From Lunularia cruciata (Eukaryota > Streptophyta > Marchantiopsida > Lunulariales > Lunulariaceae), in contig OX419757.1 of the NCBI GenBank assembly GCA_948567375.1, positions 69,316,001 to 69,380,000 on the forward strand: 64,000 bases of DNA, read 5' to 3'. Positions 31,117 through 44,524 of the stretch are shown here, piece after piece; the stretch's first letter is position 1, and every line of letters starts with the position of its first letter. A program made the position numbers and the translations under genes. The notes beneath the pieces were generated by a model. The model was not told the DNA's origin. It searched no databases and saw only the letters and a list, made by a program, of their open reading frames with translations.

Positions 31117-32972
31117 TGTGACAACCCGGCAAATATCACTTTTGCGGTAATCGGGTAAGTAAAGTTCGTTCCCGTAGAGATACAATTCAGAATTAGTCAA
31201 ATACAAAGTCAAATAGTAACATGTAGTTCTTCTTGGTTGCATCTTCAATCTCTAAGGTAGAAACTACACCCAAAAGAGAGTAACAAGCTCATAATCTTGA
31301 CAACTTGTCACGAATACACACACACATAATCACAACATAGCAAATTCTATCCAAACAACTCTTGATTGTGATGATTCAGATTCTCCCAAAGATGTCACTT
31401 CACTACAAAGAATGATTTTGCCTCAGAATTGTGTTCCACCCTCCCATTGAAGGCACAACTTGATTGAAATTGCTTCACATCAACTTCATGCTGCACTCAC
31501 AAATGCAGAATACTACCAACACTACAATTCCTCTCAAATTTGTCAAGGCATTGCTCCGATGCACTTCACTCAGGATCAAACACACATAATGAAGATCAAG
31601 GCTACAGAATCTAACATCCACAGACACACTGACTTGCACTTTGAAATTCTTCACACACTTACAAACACAAACACAAAATTGACAATCGGAATTAACCTCA
31701 AGTGACGAGCACTAAAAACCAGCACTTTGCTTTATCTATCTTCAGAAATATGAATACCGAACAACATAATACTACAAATGCCACCTTTAAATACTGAAGC
31801 AAATGGCACTTCTTCCTACTATACTGCTTTCTAACATCTCTTCCTACCTACAGATCCAAACTGAAAAACCACCTCTTCAAATCTCAAAATCTATTTCTAC
31901 TCCGATCCAATGTCTACCTCATCATCGGCTTTCAAACCAGATGATCTTTCTATCACTTCTCCTTCTTCAAGTATATCTACAACTACCAAATCCTTGACTA
32001 CTTCTTCTATTTCTTCATTGAGAACTACAATTGAGGTCATGGGTAATCTTTCTATCTCTTTATCTTCCGACCCACTCTTCTCTAATGTCTCAAATAGCAA
32101 GTCCGATGACACCTGTATTCCTACTTTTGCAACGTTGGACTTAACTATTATTGATTCCTTTGCTAATTCTATTGTATCCTCATCAAGAATTGTAGTTGAA
32201 AGCATGGGTACACTATCTATGCCTTCAATTCGTATCCCACTTTTCCATAATCTCTCATGTAACTAACCCAAAGACACTTATTGTCTGATCTTGCACTTTG
32301 GGTTTATTCACTATTGCGACTTCTCTTTCAATTCATGTTCCATCTTCAATCAAAACTGAAATTGAAGTCATGGGTATCCTAACTATCTATTCTTTCTCTA
32401 TTATTACTCTCTCTAATGCCTCTTGGCAAGATTCCTGAAGTCATCTTCATTGCACTACAAGGTCCAACTATCTCAGATCTAGTGATCTTCTTCTTGAGGC
32501 AAAGAAGCTTCTAACCCAAAGTTGTGTAAACCTGAAGTCCAAAGTCCAAAGTCTCAAGTCCGAAGACACTAATTTATATTATGTACATCTACTCCCAGAA
32601 CTTCAAATACTTGTAACTTCTTTTACAAACCTCCAAACTCTGCGATTTTGGAGGCAATGGAAAGCCCTAAACAAGACGCTTCCAATGAAATATAGCGTGC
32701 TTGATTTGAACTTGTGAACATTGAGATATGGCCCCTACAAGAATCCCGACCTATAACTTCCATTCCTCCTTCGAGTCTGCACTCTTTCAATCTTGGTCGA
32801 GTATGTCTTCATCTGACACAAAGTCAACTTCCTTGGGCTTGATCAAAATACAAATTTCCTCTCATTTCTTCTTCATTTAGTTTATTCAAAATGCACTTCT
32901 TCTTCAATGGCCTTCATTCAAAAGGCACTTCTTCTTCAAAACTCGTCCAAAATGAAAAATGTGGGTACCATA
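31117..32972 (-). repeat. Solo short family-D LTR (1,856 bp), GATAT target duplication
   Basis: On the plus strand it begins TGTGACAACCCGGC and ends GGGTACCATA, a one-base change from CCACA. GATAT lies at 31112-31116 and 32973-32977. A minus-strand frame at 31897-32205 carries the gORF C-terminal tail (AKVGIQVSSDLLFETLEKSG...). Confidence 0.9.
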
Positions 32973-33030
32973 GATATTGAGACCACGACACGTTAGAATT
33001 ATCCTCTAGCTACCATGAGTTAGGGATCAC

Positions 33031-34535
33031 ATGATGCCAAAGAAGGGTGAGAAGAAGAGAACCTCACTTGCAGTGAGAAATCTGGTGATTCAAAGGTTAG
33101 ACATGATAGCTAGGATCAAAGTTCTAAATAGACTTCAGATCACTTTTTTGGCCTAGAATTGGAACTTGAGTTTTCCAAGGTTCATGGTAGAAGTAGCTTT
33201 GAGTGATTGTGAAGAAGGACCTAAGAATGAAGGGAAGCAAGGCAATCCGGCTTGATGGACAAAGTCAGATTAGAGATTGGTGCTAGGAAGAGAGGATGGT
33301 GAAGAAAATGGGGCTATATTCCTTGGAAAGGAAAGCCGTAGAGGAGACTGAAAAAAATCCACAATTCTTCACTATGCCATGTATGAAGAATGGGTATAAA
33401 GTTGATATCTATCGGGACTTGGTAAGGCAACTATCATCAAGGAGATGATGGCACTCTTCAAGCTTGATCATACCACGTACATGATGAAGCACCAAGCGGT
33501 GTTTTTCCACTAGATGTTTGTAGGAGCGCCGGTGAATTGGGTGAAGTGTTTTCACCAAAGAACATGGTAGATGGTATGGTGTTGGAGAGATCAAACCGCT
33601 CTCCACTACTTGGTGTCAATTGTCACACATTTCTACTTTGGTTTGAACCTGATGAAGGAGATAGAGCAAAGGAAGATGGAGTCTCACTTTCATCTGGATT
33701 GACAAAAAGAAGTGGATGAGGAGGAGAAGCAGTACATCCAACATATCCAAAGTAGTGTTGAGCATTGTGCAAGAACAAGACAACACATGAAAGTATCAAT
33801 TAATATCCCAAAGATGAGGAAGAGAAGTCATCCCGAGGAGTGTGTGTCATCGGTCCAGCCTAGAAAGACAAGGAAGGTGAACCCAAAGCCAGACATCATT
33901 GTGATTGATGAGTCATTGGGTGCAGAAGAATCAGAAGGCAAAGCCAGATACAGGCTAGAAGACTCGTGAGAAGAGGAAGAACCAGAGCTAATGTTGCAAA
34001 ATGAAGGGTCAAGCAGTGGAAGTGATGATGAAATGGAAGTTTAGCAACAAGGTGAAGATGATGCTAACACAGAAGAACAAGAGTTCCATGCCACATGGGA
34101 GGAGGAGACATTTGTGTCTAGAATTGCCAAGGATGGAGATAGAAGAAACTCTACAAGCTGAGCGGAAGTTGGAGTTTCAGAAGGGTAGGAGATCAAAGAG
34201 AAGTATTCCTATTGCCAATGCTGAACAAGCAAAGCAAGCCCAGTAGAGGAAGAAGGAGGAAGCTTGGATGAAATGCCCTTGAGAGTGAGGAGATTGAGAC
34301 TTTGGAGTAAGGCTCCATTATAAGAAGTGAGGAGCATAGAACTTAAAGAACCAAAGACTGCATGAGCCTTCGATGGGGTAGAGTACTTGTCATAGATAGT
34401 TTGTCCCTTGTTATTAAAATTGAAGAAGAAGAGAGAAGAGTTGAGAGGAACTGAAAGATGAATTGGTAGTAGTGAAGTACATGAGTGAAGAAAGTTTGGA
34501 GTAGAGAAGGAAGTTAATGCATGGAAGTTAATGTA
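33031..34535 (+). pseudogene. gORF copy in the D giant LTR (decayed)
   Basis: It starts MMPKKGEKKRTSLAVRNLVI, then the conserved N-terminal domain (RLDMIARIKVLNRLQ, WNLSFPRFMVE, QAVFFH, HFYFGLNL). A charged linker (33720-34330) and the first residues of the coiled coil (VCPLLLKLKKKREEL, near 34395) follow. Many stops are present. The copy shows that the LTR attached to a real pol gene carries gORF. I do not recognise the domain family. Confidence 0.6.
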
Positions 34536-35919
34536 TGATTCTACTTTGGTTTCCAAACTTGAGGTAATTTCCTTTGTACCTTCTCTTTCTATCCATTGTC
34601 CTATTTTCAATAAAGACTAAAATTAAAGTCATGGGTATCCTAATACTATCATATTTCCCTACTCTAAGTTACTCAAATGACTCTGGCAAGACCCCCAAAG
34701 TCACTTGCATCCGGTGTCCAATGTCCTTGGATTGGGTCACCTTTGTCTTGAGGCAAAGAATCTTCTAACCCAAAGTTGTATAAGTCCAAAGTTGTACAGA
34801 CCCAAAGTACTGTGGACTCAAAGTCCTCCAATTACTATGTACATCTACTACAAAAAATTCAAAATTCAATTTAAATTTTTCTATAAACCTCTAAACTCAA
34901 CACTTTTGGTAGCAATGGAAAGCCATAAAGAAGACACATAACATGCACAATTTAGACATGTGGTTATTGAGATATGGCCCCCACTGTAATCTTGACCTCC
35001 AATCTTCAACCTTCATTTTGATGAGGAGCATCTTTCTTTGGGTATACGCTCCTTCAATCCAATTTGAGTCCTTCTTCCTCTTCCTTTGACACAAAGTAAA
35101 CTTCTTTGGGTCTGATCCAATCTAAGTCCTTCCTCTAACACAAAGTCTACTTCCGCAAGTTTGATCAAAACACATGCTTCTCCTTGTTTCTTCTTTATTT
35201 GGGTTCATTTCAGTTTTAGCAATGCACTTCTTTTTAAAACTTGTCCAAAATGAAAAATATGGGCACCAAAATTCACTACAAATATTTTCTCTCCTAATTC
35301 TATCTTATCTTCAATCTAGACTAAAATTAAAGTCATGGGTCTCCCAACACTATCTTCTTTCCCTACTCTAACTTCCTCAGATGCCTTTGGCAAGACTCCT
35401 GAAGTCGATTGCAGCCAATGTTTGACTACCTCAGATTGGGTCACCTTCATCTTGAAGCAAAGCCTCTATACCCAAAGTTGTTGCACCCCAAGAACTCAAC
35501 CCGAAGTCACTCAACTACTCTATACATGTACTTATAGAAACTTCAAATGCTTGTAACTTCTTCTGCAAACCTCCAAACTCTGCCATTTTGGTGGCAACAG
35601 AAAGATTTGAAAGAGATGCTTCCAACAACATATAGCATGTATGATTTAGACATGTAATCACTGAGATAAAAGCCCCGCAGTAATCCTGACCAACAAGTTC
35701 CATTCTGATGCAAGATTTCCTACTTCAGGTTCAATCCTCCTTCGGGTCTGCCCTCCTTCTGGTCCAATCCGAGTTCTTCTTCCTTTGGCAAAAAACCAAT
35801 TTCCTTGGGTCGGATCCAACCATAGGCTTCTCCTTATTTCTTCTCCATTTGGGTTCAATTCGGTTTCAATAATACATTTCTTCTTCAAAACTTATCAAAA
35901 GTGAAAAATGTGGGTACCA
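34536..35919 (-). repeat. Two joined partial family-D LTR pieces
   Basis: Both pieces are the 5' section of the LTR read on the minus strand: 34536-about 35267 ending at a decayed TGGGCACCA, and about 35268-35919 ending in an intact GTGGGTACCACA. They are diverged repeats of each other, each with AAGTCATGGGT and TTCGGGT-type segments. No target duplication is visible. Confidence 0.7.
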
Positions 35920-37135
35920 CACACACACATAGGATTGATACTCAAAATTAAGCTGAAAAGACAAGCACTAGAAAGACAACACTTTGCTTTATCAATCTTC
36001 AAAAATAATGAATATTGATCAAAAATATACTACAAATGCCTCCTTTAAATAAGCAAAGCACTTCAACAATTATCTAACTTTCTGCACTGCTCTATAACAA
36101 TCTCTGATCCAAAATGGCAACCCACTTCTTCATATTTGTCAATTCAAATCTCAAATTGATTGTTAATCCAATCCAATGTCTACCTCTACTTTGGCTTCTA
36201 AACTTGAGGTAACTCCCTTTGTATCCTATACTCTGGACTTCTCTAGAACTACTAAATTTGCTTCTACTTCTAAACTGAAATTGGATTCATGGCTCATCTA
36301 TGTTCATCTTTATCCTCCAACCCAATCTCTTCTTAGGCCTTAGGTAACTCACTTGAAGACACTTGCACTCCTATCTCTATTACTTTGGACTTCATTTTTA
36401 CCTTCATCTCACTACAAAGTCTATCTATATCTGATCTAACAAAATCTAATTTGAGATAGACATTGTCTCCTACTTCCAACATTTTCCTATCTATCCTCTC
36501 TCTCAAGAAAATTAAAAGATTATTCATGTTAGTGTCCTTCACTTTCTTCTTCCTAGTCTCTTGCACTAACAAGTTCAACTCATGCAATCCGGCTTCCTCT
36601 AATTGAACCTCGGCCATAATGCTAGGCATCACATTCACTCTCATGACATCTTCTTCTATCAACTACGACTGGTTCTTCTTCTCTCCACCCTACTCTACTT
36701 GCATTTCCTCTTGATACACTCGCAACTCATCTCCAAATTCAGCTTTCAATGCTTCCTTCTCCTCCATGTACAAGACACATTGAGCTTCCATACTTCTAAT
36801 TATTCCTTCCGGTCAATCTTCTTCTTGATGTTGACTCGTCATCTCACATTGCCATGCTTTCATCTTTCTTTGCAGCTCTTTTACACATTTTCTCCTTCTC
36901 TTGCCCCATTACTGCTACAATGGATTTTGAATGTATGACTTCTATTTGAGCATCATCAAATTCCACCTTCAACTTCTCATTTAACACCTTCTACTTCCAT
37001 ATGTCCTTGGCTTGCTTTTCTATCTCAACTCCTTGCTTCATAAATTCTTCTTGCAAGTTGTTGAAAGCCTTCCTCCGAAGTACCACATCAATCCAAAGTT
37101 CTTTGGCTTCCTCTTCTCCTTGGGTTAACTTCTTC
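35920..37135 (-). pseudogene. Partial giant LTR with gORF coiled coil (minus)
   Basis: The LTR end part is missing. The remaining minus-strand sequence encodes the gORF coiled-coil and tail region. A 109-codon frame at 36333-36662 (LHELNLLVQETRKKKVKD..., IDRKMLEVGDN, ending IGVQVSS) is preceded upstream by Glu/Lys-rich heptad-like sequence to about 37130. Frames are broken. A plus-strand giant LTR starts at 37136 and cuts it. Confidence 0.65.
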
Positions 37136-39178
37136 TATGGTACCCACATTTTTTTCTTTTGGATGGTTTAATAAGGTTTTGAAGAAGAATTACGTTAGCA
37201 AAGCCAAAGGAGGGCTAAACTAGAAGGAAAATAAGAAGAAGGGTGTGTTTGGGCCAAACCCAGAGTTGACCTTGGGTCAAGTCCAAAGGACCTATGAGCC
37301 GGCCTGTCTCTCACTCAGGATGAACCTCTGATGCCTATTTTGGTAGCGCACCATGGACTAAGAAGGCAAGGAACCCCAACTCCATCATACTCCTCCAAGG
37401 CTAACACTCCAAGACTCAAGACATTGCTCACTAGAGAACTCAATGAGAGAGAGATAGTTGCAAATGAAAGGATGATGAGTACCTCCTCACCCCTTGTTTA
37501 TATACTTGTGAAATAGTTATGTACCAAAGTTACTAATTACTAGAGTAACTCAAGTTATTAGGCTAAAACTCAAGTAAAGTCAAAAAGTAGAAAGGAATAT
37601 CCATTCACATGGGCATATTCCACTAGCATGTGATCTTATCTTGACCCAACCACCAAGTCAAGGATTCCTTCACATGGGCTATCCTTGGACTGTAGAAGAA
37701 TCCAAAACAAAAAGGCTTGCGGGCCCAAGAGTTCTCAACTCTTTCCTCATAGCCAAATACCTAGGAATAATACCAAGTCAACACACTAGAATCCAAAATA
37801 GTGATGCTCATCTTTTCTACTTCCTCTAAAGTAAGGTCCCCTCTATCTTAGCTATGACTAACTTTAGCTAATCATGACTAATGTAGAACCATCATTTATC
37901 TCTATATAAATAATATTTCTCAAGTACTTGTAATACTAAGCTAAATATCACAATACCACACACATGCAAAAATGAGTGTTATAAATGGACAAGAGAGAAA
38001 GACAAAGAAGGGAACTTTGCATTGGGAAGTGTAGACTGAGTCAAAGAACCTCTAACAAACTTCTTTGAGGTTTGCCAATCAAGAAAGTACGCAGGAAGAA
38101 AGTGATGACCTTGGGATCAAGAAGGTCTTGAAAGTGATTGGAAACAACCTCAGAAGAAGACAAGAGTGGAGAAGAAACTAAAGAATGACCAAGCAACGCA
38201 TGACTATAAAATTGAGAGTTTTGTGAGGAAGTAGCACAATGTCTAGATGCTACCCTGTCCCTTTTTAGAGTTGACCCAAAGTAATGCAAATTGAAAATTC
38301 ACAAGAAGAAGAGTGGGTTAGGATCTCAAGAATGATCTTCCACAAGAAGAGAGTGAGGAAACACACGATGGCCCAAAAGTGAGTAAGTAGAATGCGGTGA
38401 GAGAATTGCAATGCATAGATTAGATGCAGTGGCAAGGATTGATGTCTTAGTGAGGCTTGATATCACGTTCCTGGCCTGGAACTGGAATTTCAATTTTCCA
38501 AGTTTCATGGTAGAAATTGCAACAAGTGATTGCAAGGATGGGCCAAAGAACAAGAAGAAGAGAAGAAATCCGGCTTGATGGACTGAGTCAGATTGGAGAA
38601 TAATCATGGGGAGAGAAGCAGGAGAGATAGGAGGTATCACCTTCTATTAGAAGTGTGATGCCTCAAAAGAGGCTGCCAAGTTGAGAAATTATTTCAATTG
38701 ACCTCGAACCAAGAATGGGTATAAGGTAGATAGCTATAGAGACCCCAAGTGGAGAAGGATTGTAAGCACAATGATGGCAATGTTCAATCCAGAGTGCCAC
38801 CTATGTCACAATGCAACAAGCGGTGTTCTTTCACCAAATGTTTGCAGGAGAAGTAGTAGACTGGGCGAAATGTCTACATCACTGCATGGGGCAGATGATT
38901 TTGGGTTGGAGGATGGACATGTCACCACATTACTTCATGCCCTTTGTAGCTCATTTCTATTTTGGGCTGAATTTACTAACTTTGGAGGAGAAACCAAATA
39001 CAATTGCACTTTAATCCAGATCTGCGCAAGGAGGCGGATGTCAATGAATAAAACTATATAGAGAGAGTCTAAGAAGAGGACAAGCACTACAAGAAGAGTG
39101 GGAAGGAGAGAATTTTAGTGATTGACATCCCAAGGGCAAGGAAGATAACTAAGCCAAAAAGTTGTCTTGTGGTAGTAT
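37136..39178 (+). repeat. Partial giant family-D LTR with gORF N-terminus, interrupted by a solo family-A LTR
   Basis: It starts TATGGTACCCACATTTTTTTC (TGTGG with one change). After the family-A solo LTR it resumes at 37984 with sequence parallel to 30800 onward. gORF begins near 38412 (RLDAVARIDVLVRLDITFLA) and shows WNWNFNFPSFMVE, NGYKVDSYRDP, AVFFHQMFAGE and FVAHFYFGLNLLT, with frameshifts near 38800. It stops at 39178, where element A2 begins. Confidence 0.7.
37293..37983 (-). repeat. Solo LTR of family A (691 bp)
   Basis: It reads TATGAGCCGGCC at the left and GAGTGTTATA at the right, each one or two changes from the family ends TGTGAGCC and GTGTTACA. It is full length, with no internal sequence attached. 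Flanks GACC and AATG do not match, so the target duplication is lost or the flanks were altered. Confidence 0.85.
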
Positions 39179-39725
39179 TGTGAGCTGGCCTGTCTCTCAC
39201 TCAAGATGAACCTCTGATGGCTATTATGGTTGTGCACCATGGACTAAGAAGGCAAGGAACCCCAACTCCATCATACTCCTCCAAGGCTAACACTCCAAGA
39301 CTCAAGACATTGCTCACTAGAGAACTCAATGAGAGAGAGAAAGTTGCAAATGAAAGGATGATGAGTACCTCCTCACCCCTTGTTTATATACTTGTGAAAT
39401 AGTTATGCACCAAAGCTACTAATTACCATATTAACTCAAGTTACTAGACTAAAAGTCAAGTAAAGTCAAAAAGTAGAAAGGAATATCCATTCACATGGGC
39501 ATATTCCACTACCATGTGATCTTATCTTGACCCAACCACTAATTCAAGGATTCCTTCACATGGGCTATCCTTGGACTAAAGAAGAATCCAAAACAAAAAG
39601 GCTTGCGGGCCCAAGAGTTCTTAACTCTTTCCTCAAAGCCAAACACCTAGTAATAATACCAAGTCAACACACTAGAATCCAAAATAGTGGTAAGGTAGAA
39701 GTAGAAAAGATGAGCACCACTATTT
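39179..39725 (-). repeat. Truncated, rearranged 3' LTR of element A2
   Basis: Bases 39179-39690 match the LTR from its TGTGAGC end. At 39691 the match breaks. Bases 39698-39725 are an exact 28-bp reverse copy of the LTR segment that should continue there (AAATAGTGGTGCTCATC and on). After that the sequence jumps into integrase. The last part of the LTR, the polypurine tract and the integrase C-terminus are gone. Confidence 0.8.
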
Positions 39726-39726
39726 C

Positions 39727-40046
39727 ATGAGAAGGAAGATCAGAGTGAATAGGTAAGGTAGACTCAATACCATATACCAATTGAAATGGAGAATATCATG
39801 TGGAAGTCTTCATGGTTGTCCTATACTCCCACAAAACCACATGAATCCTCTTGTCCCAATGATGTTTAGCTCCCTCCATTTCTGCATCTTTGGCCAACAT
39901 CATGCACAAGGTCTGATTGGTTCTCTCTGCCAAGCCATTGGAATTTGGCTTATAGGATGTAGTTACTCTATGTGTGATAGAGAAATGTCATAGCATGACT
40001 ATAATGATCCTTCCTGTAAACTCTCCTCCTCTATCAGAAACCAATT
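39727..40046 (-). pseudogene. pol: Integrase C-terminal piece of element A2
   Basis: It matches minus-strand integrase core sequence of element A (about 1880-2190), including the NGLAERTNQ-type Glu box. It is cut on the right by the solo LTR at 40047, with CAATT/CAACT duplications. Confidence 0.8.
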
Positions 40047-41953
40047 TGTGACCACTCAGCAAATATCACTTTTGCGGTAATCGGGTAAGTAAAGTTCGTT
40101 CCCGCAGAGATACGAGTCAGAATTGGTCAAATACAAAGCAAAGTAACAATTTCAGTTCTTCTTGGTTGCGTCTTTAATCTCTCAAGTAGAAACCACACCC
40201 AAAGAAGAGAGTAACAAGCACTGACTCGCAGTCTTGTCACAAATTAACACTCCATAATCACAACTCCATCAAATCTTTCCAAACAATCTTGATTGTGATG
40301 ATTTAGGCTCTCCCAAAAACAGCACTTCACTACAAAATGACTTTGCCTCAGAATTGTATTCCACCCCTGCACTGAAGGCACAACTTCCTTGATTGAAATT
40401 GCTTCACATCAACCTCGCACTGCACTCACAAATGCAGAATACTACCAACACTACAATTCCTCTCAGATCTATCAAGGCATTGCTTCGATTACATTTCACT
40501 CAGGATCAAACACACAGAATGAAGATCAAGGCTGTGGAATCCAACATCCAACAAACACACTAACTTGCACTTCAAATTTCTTCACACACTCACAAACGCA
40601 ATTGCAAAGTTGATACTCGGAATCAAGCTCAAGCGACGAGCACTGCTTCACAACACTTTGCTTTATCTATTCTCAGAAATAATGAGCACTGAACAACATT
40701 TGACTACGAATGCCACTCTTAAATAGTGAACAAATCAACAATTCTAACAACTATACCGTTCTACCACAACTGTTCTAACCTACAAATCCGAAATGACAAT
40801 GCACCTCTTCATATCTGCCCCTTCAAATCTCAAATTTGTTACCACTACGATCCGATGTCTACATCTTCTTTGGCTTTCAAACCCAATCCTGAAGTAATCT
40901 TACTTCCTACTATTCTTTCCTCGGGTTTCACATCTTCTACTTCTTCGACCAGATCCAACAATTCTCTTTCCTGATCTGAAATTTCACTAGTGGGTAATCT
41001 ATCTAACTCCTTAACTCTTGACCCACTCTTCTCTAAAGTGTCAAATGTCAAATCCGAAGACACCTGCACTTCTATCTCTCTTACCTCGGGTCTAACTACT
41101 ATCAATTCTTTTACTAATTCTACTATGTCATCATCAAGAATTGTAATTGAAAGTATGAATACACTATCTACACATTCAATTTGTAACCCACTTTTCCCCA
41201 ATCACTCATGTTACTAACCCGAAGACACTTACTGTCTGATCTTGCACTTCGTGTTTATTCACTACTGCTACTTCTCCTTCAATTTCTATCATATCTTCAA
41301 TCAGAACTGAAATTGAAGTCATGGGTATCCTAACTATCTTATTTCCCTACTCTAACTTCCTCTGATCCCTCGGGCAAAACTCCCGAAGTCACCTTCACCG
41401 CACTCCAAGGTCCAACTTCCTTGGATTTAGTCGGTCATCTTAGTCTTGAGGTGAAGTCTTTAGACCCGAAGTCATGGAAACCCGAAGTACGAAGTACAAA
41501 ATCCGAAGTACGAAGTCGCATTGACCCGAAGTACATATACTCTAGAAACTTCAAATGCTTGTAACTTTTTTTACAGACCTCCAAACTCTGCGACTTTGAT
41601 GGCAATGGAAAGCCCTAGATGAGACGCATCCAATGAGATACAACACGCTTGATTTGGACTTATGTGCATTGAGATATGGCACCCGCAAGAATCCTGACCT
41701 GCAACTTCTATTTCTCCTTCGGGTTTGCTCTCCTTCAACGTTTGATTTGACTTTTTTTTCTCCTCTAACACAAAGTAATCTTCTTTGGGTTTGATCCAAT
41801 CCGAGTCCTTCTTCCTCTAATACAAAGTAGACTTCCTCAAGCTTGATCAAAACACAAGTTTGCACTCATTTCTTCTCCATTTGGTTTCAATTTGGTTTCA
41901 GCAAGACACTTCTTCTTCAAAACTCGTCCAAAATGAAAAATGTGGATACCACA
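40047..41953 (-). repeat. Solo short family-D LTR (1,907 bp)
   Basis: It begins TGTGACCACTCAGC and ends GTGGATACCACA. Flanks CAATT (40042-40046) and CAACT (41954-41958) differ by one transition; the intact site in element A reads CAACT. A minus-strand frame at 40845-41201 encodes the gORF tail (VEVQVSSDLTFDTLEKSG... ending EDVDIGS). Confidence 0.9.
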
Positions 41954-43737
41954 CAACTCCAAAGGGCATCCAAACCTAGTGATAATGTGTTCATGAAGAA
42001 ATCTACCCACTTCATCTTCATTCTTGTCCATCAATGGTCTAGCCTCAACCCACTTGGTAAGGTAATCATTTACTACCAAAATGTACCAATTGTTCCTTGG
42101 GGTTCTATTGAGAGAACCTACAAAATCAATTCCCCACTTCTCAAAAGGTCCTAGCAATGAAATTGATCTAAGTGGTGGAGTGGATGTAGACTTTCTAGAA
42201 AAAGCTTGACAAACATGACAAGTTTTGCAATAATCAAGACAATCCTTGAAAATCCCCCTCCAATGGTAACTTGCATCTAGAATCTTGAAAGCAATCACCT
42301 TTCCTGCAAAGTGTCCTCCACACACTTAATCTTCATGAACCTCCTTTATGAGTAAGATAGACTCTTCCTTACCCACTGCTCTTCAAAGTAGACTATCTGC
42401 TCCTTGGTGAAAAAGAATATCCTCCACCATTGTGTAAGGTCTAGATCTTGCTGCAAGGGCCTTCCTCTCCCTAGCATGCATCCCTTCTGGATAGTTACCT
42501 CTTGTCACAAAATCCACAATCTCCTTGCACTCCATTGGAACCTCTTGAGTGATTGAGATTGTCATGAGCTCTTCATCTAGGAAGGAATCATCCTCTAGCT
42601 CATCTCCATCATGATCATAGGCTCTAGATAACAAATCAACATTTGCATGTTTCTTTCTTGGCCTATCCTCAATGGTGTAGTCATACTCAGACAAGAGTAT
42701 CATCCACCTTGCTAGTATCCCTTCAACATTAGCCTTGTTGAAGATGTACTTCAAAGCCTTGTGATCTGTGACAATGGTGGCTTTTCCTCCAATCAAGTAG
42801 TGTCTAAATTTCTTGAGACCAAAGATCATTGCCAACCCTTCTCCCTCCGTGACAGAGTAGTTCTTTTCTTCTAAAACCATCTGCCTACTAGCATAAGCTA
42901 TTGGATGATCATGTCCATCTTGGTCTAATTGACTAAGAGTGCATCCTATAACTACATTAGGAGCATCAGTGTAGAAGATGAAAGGCTTACTCCAATTAGG
43001 TTTAGCAAGAATTGGAGGTACAACAAGGGATTGCTTGAGCTCCTCAAAAGCTTGAGAGCCTCCTTGTCCTCCAAAATCACCATGTAATCTACACCCTTCT
43101 TCAAAGAGATGTTCAATGCATAAGCCTTGGTGGAAAATGAGAAGATGAACCTCTTATAGTACCCAACCATCCCCAAGAATTGGCGTAACTTTGTCAAGCT
43201 TGAAGGGAATGGAAGTTTGAGATTTTCCTCACCTTCTTAGGATCAATTGCTATTCCATCCTTGGAGATGATGTGCCCCAAAAGTAGACCTTCTTCACATC
43301 CAAAAATGCATTTCTTTGGGTTGAGTGATGCATTTTGCCTCATCCAAGCATTGCAAGACCTTGATTAGGTGCTCAAAGTGCTCCTCCTTGCTCCCATAGA
43401 CACAAAAGTCATCAATGAAGTCTCACAAATTTCCCAATGAAAGGTTCAAATACCTTATTCATGAACCATTGGAATGTGGCTGGAGCATTGCAAAGCCCCA
43501 AAGGCATGACCTTGAAAGCGTAAGTTCTCCAAGGTGTGGTGAACGTGTTGAGTTGTTGATGCTCTGGTGCAATCTTGATTTGGTTATATCCACTATAACC
43601 ATCTCCAAAACTGTACCTCTCATGACTTGCAACCTCCTCCAAGATCTCATCAATGAATGGCAATGTGTAGTAGTCCTTCTTGGTAATAGCATTGAGCTTC
43701 TTGTAATCCACACATACCCAAAGCTTGTGTGACAACC
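41954..43737 (-). pseudogene. pol: RT, RNase H and integrase middle of element A2
   Basis: Minus-strand blocks homologous to element B: reverse transcriptase 43737-43412 (VCVDYKKLN, GDGYSGYNQIK), connection 43197-42952 (LRQFLGMVGYYKRFI), RNase H 42880-42383 (EKNYSVTE, TDHKALKYIF) and integrase zinc and core 42325-41959 (CHVCQAF, GIDFVGS). Frameshifts and a stop near 42328 separate the blocks. It ends at the solo LTR at 41953. Confidence 0.87.
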
Positions 43738-44524
43738 CGGCAAATATCACTTTTGCAGTAATCGGGTAAATCAAGTTTGTTCACGCAGAGATACTAGTCA
43801 AAAATGACTAAATATGAAGTCAAACAGTAACAATGTAGTTCTTCTTGAGTTCTTCTTTAGTCTCTCAGGTAGAAACCACACCCTAAAGAGAGTAACAAGC
43901 ATTGATTCACAGTCTTGTCACAAATTCACACTTCTTAATCACAACACCTTCAATTCTTTCCAGACAATTTTGATTGTGATGATTCAGGCTCTCCCAAAAA
44001 TGGCACTTCATTGCAAAATGACTTTGCCTCAGAATTGTGTTCCAACCCTCCACTGAAGGCACAACTTCCTCGATTGAAATTGCTTCACATCAATTTCTTG
44101 CTGCACTCACAAATGCAGAATACTATCAACACTACAATTCCTCTCAGATTTGTCAAGGCATTGCTCCGATTGCACTTCACTCAGGCTCAAACACACAGAA
44201 TGAAGATCAAGGCTGCAGAATCCAACATCCAACAAACACATCGACTTGCACTTCAAATTTCTCCACACACTTACAAACACAAACACAAAGTTGATACTCA
44301 AAATCAAGCTCAAGCGACAAGCACTACTTCATGGCAGTTTGCTTTAAGTATTCTCAGAAATAATGAGCACTGAACAACAATTCCTTGCAAATGCCACTCT
44401 TAAATAGTGAAGCAATTGACAATTATCTTCCTAATGTACCTCTTCCTTACAACTCTACAAACCTATAGATCTAAAATGACAATGCACCTCTTCATATCTA
44501 CCTCTTCTTATCTCAAAACTGTTA

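Larger units (their letters stand above)
30594..34535 (+). repeat. 3' giant LTR of element D, interrupted at 31117-32972 and truncated near 34535
   Basis: It starts TGTGGTACCCATATTTTTTG after the polypurine tract. Bases 30594-31116 are the 5' section. A solo LTR with GATAT duplications interrupts, and the LTR resumes at 32978. It contains a decayed gORF (33031-34535) and stops inside the coiled-coil start, where a reversed LTR piece begins. The full family length, seen at 46997-50753, is about 3.76 kb. Confidence 0.8.
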
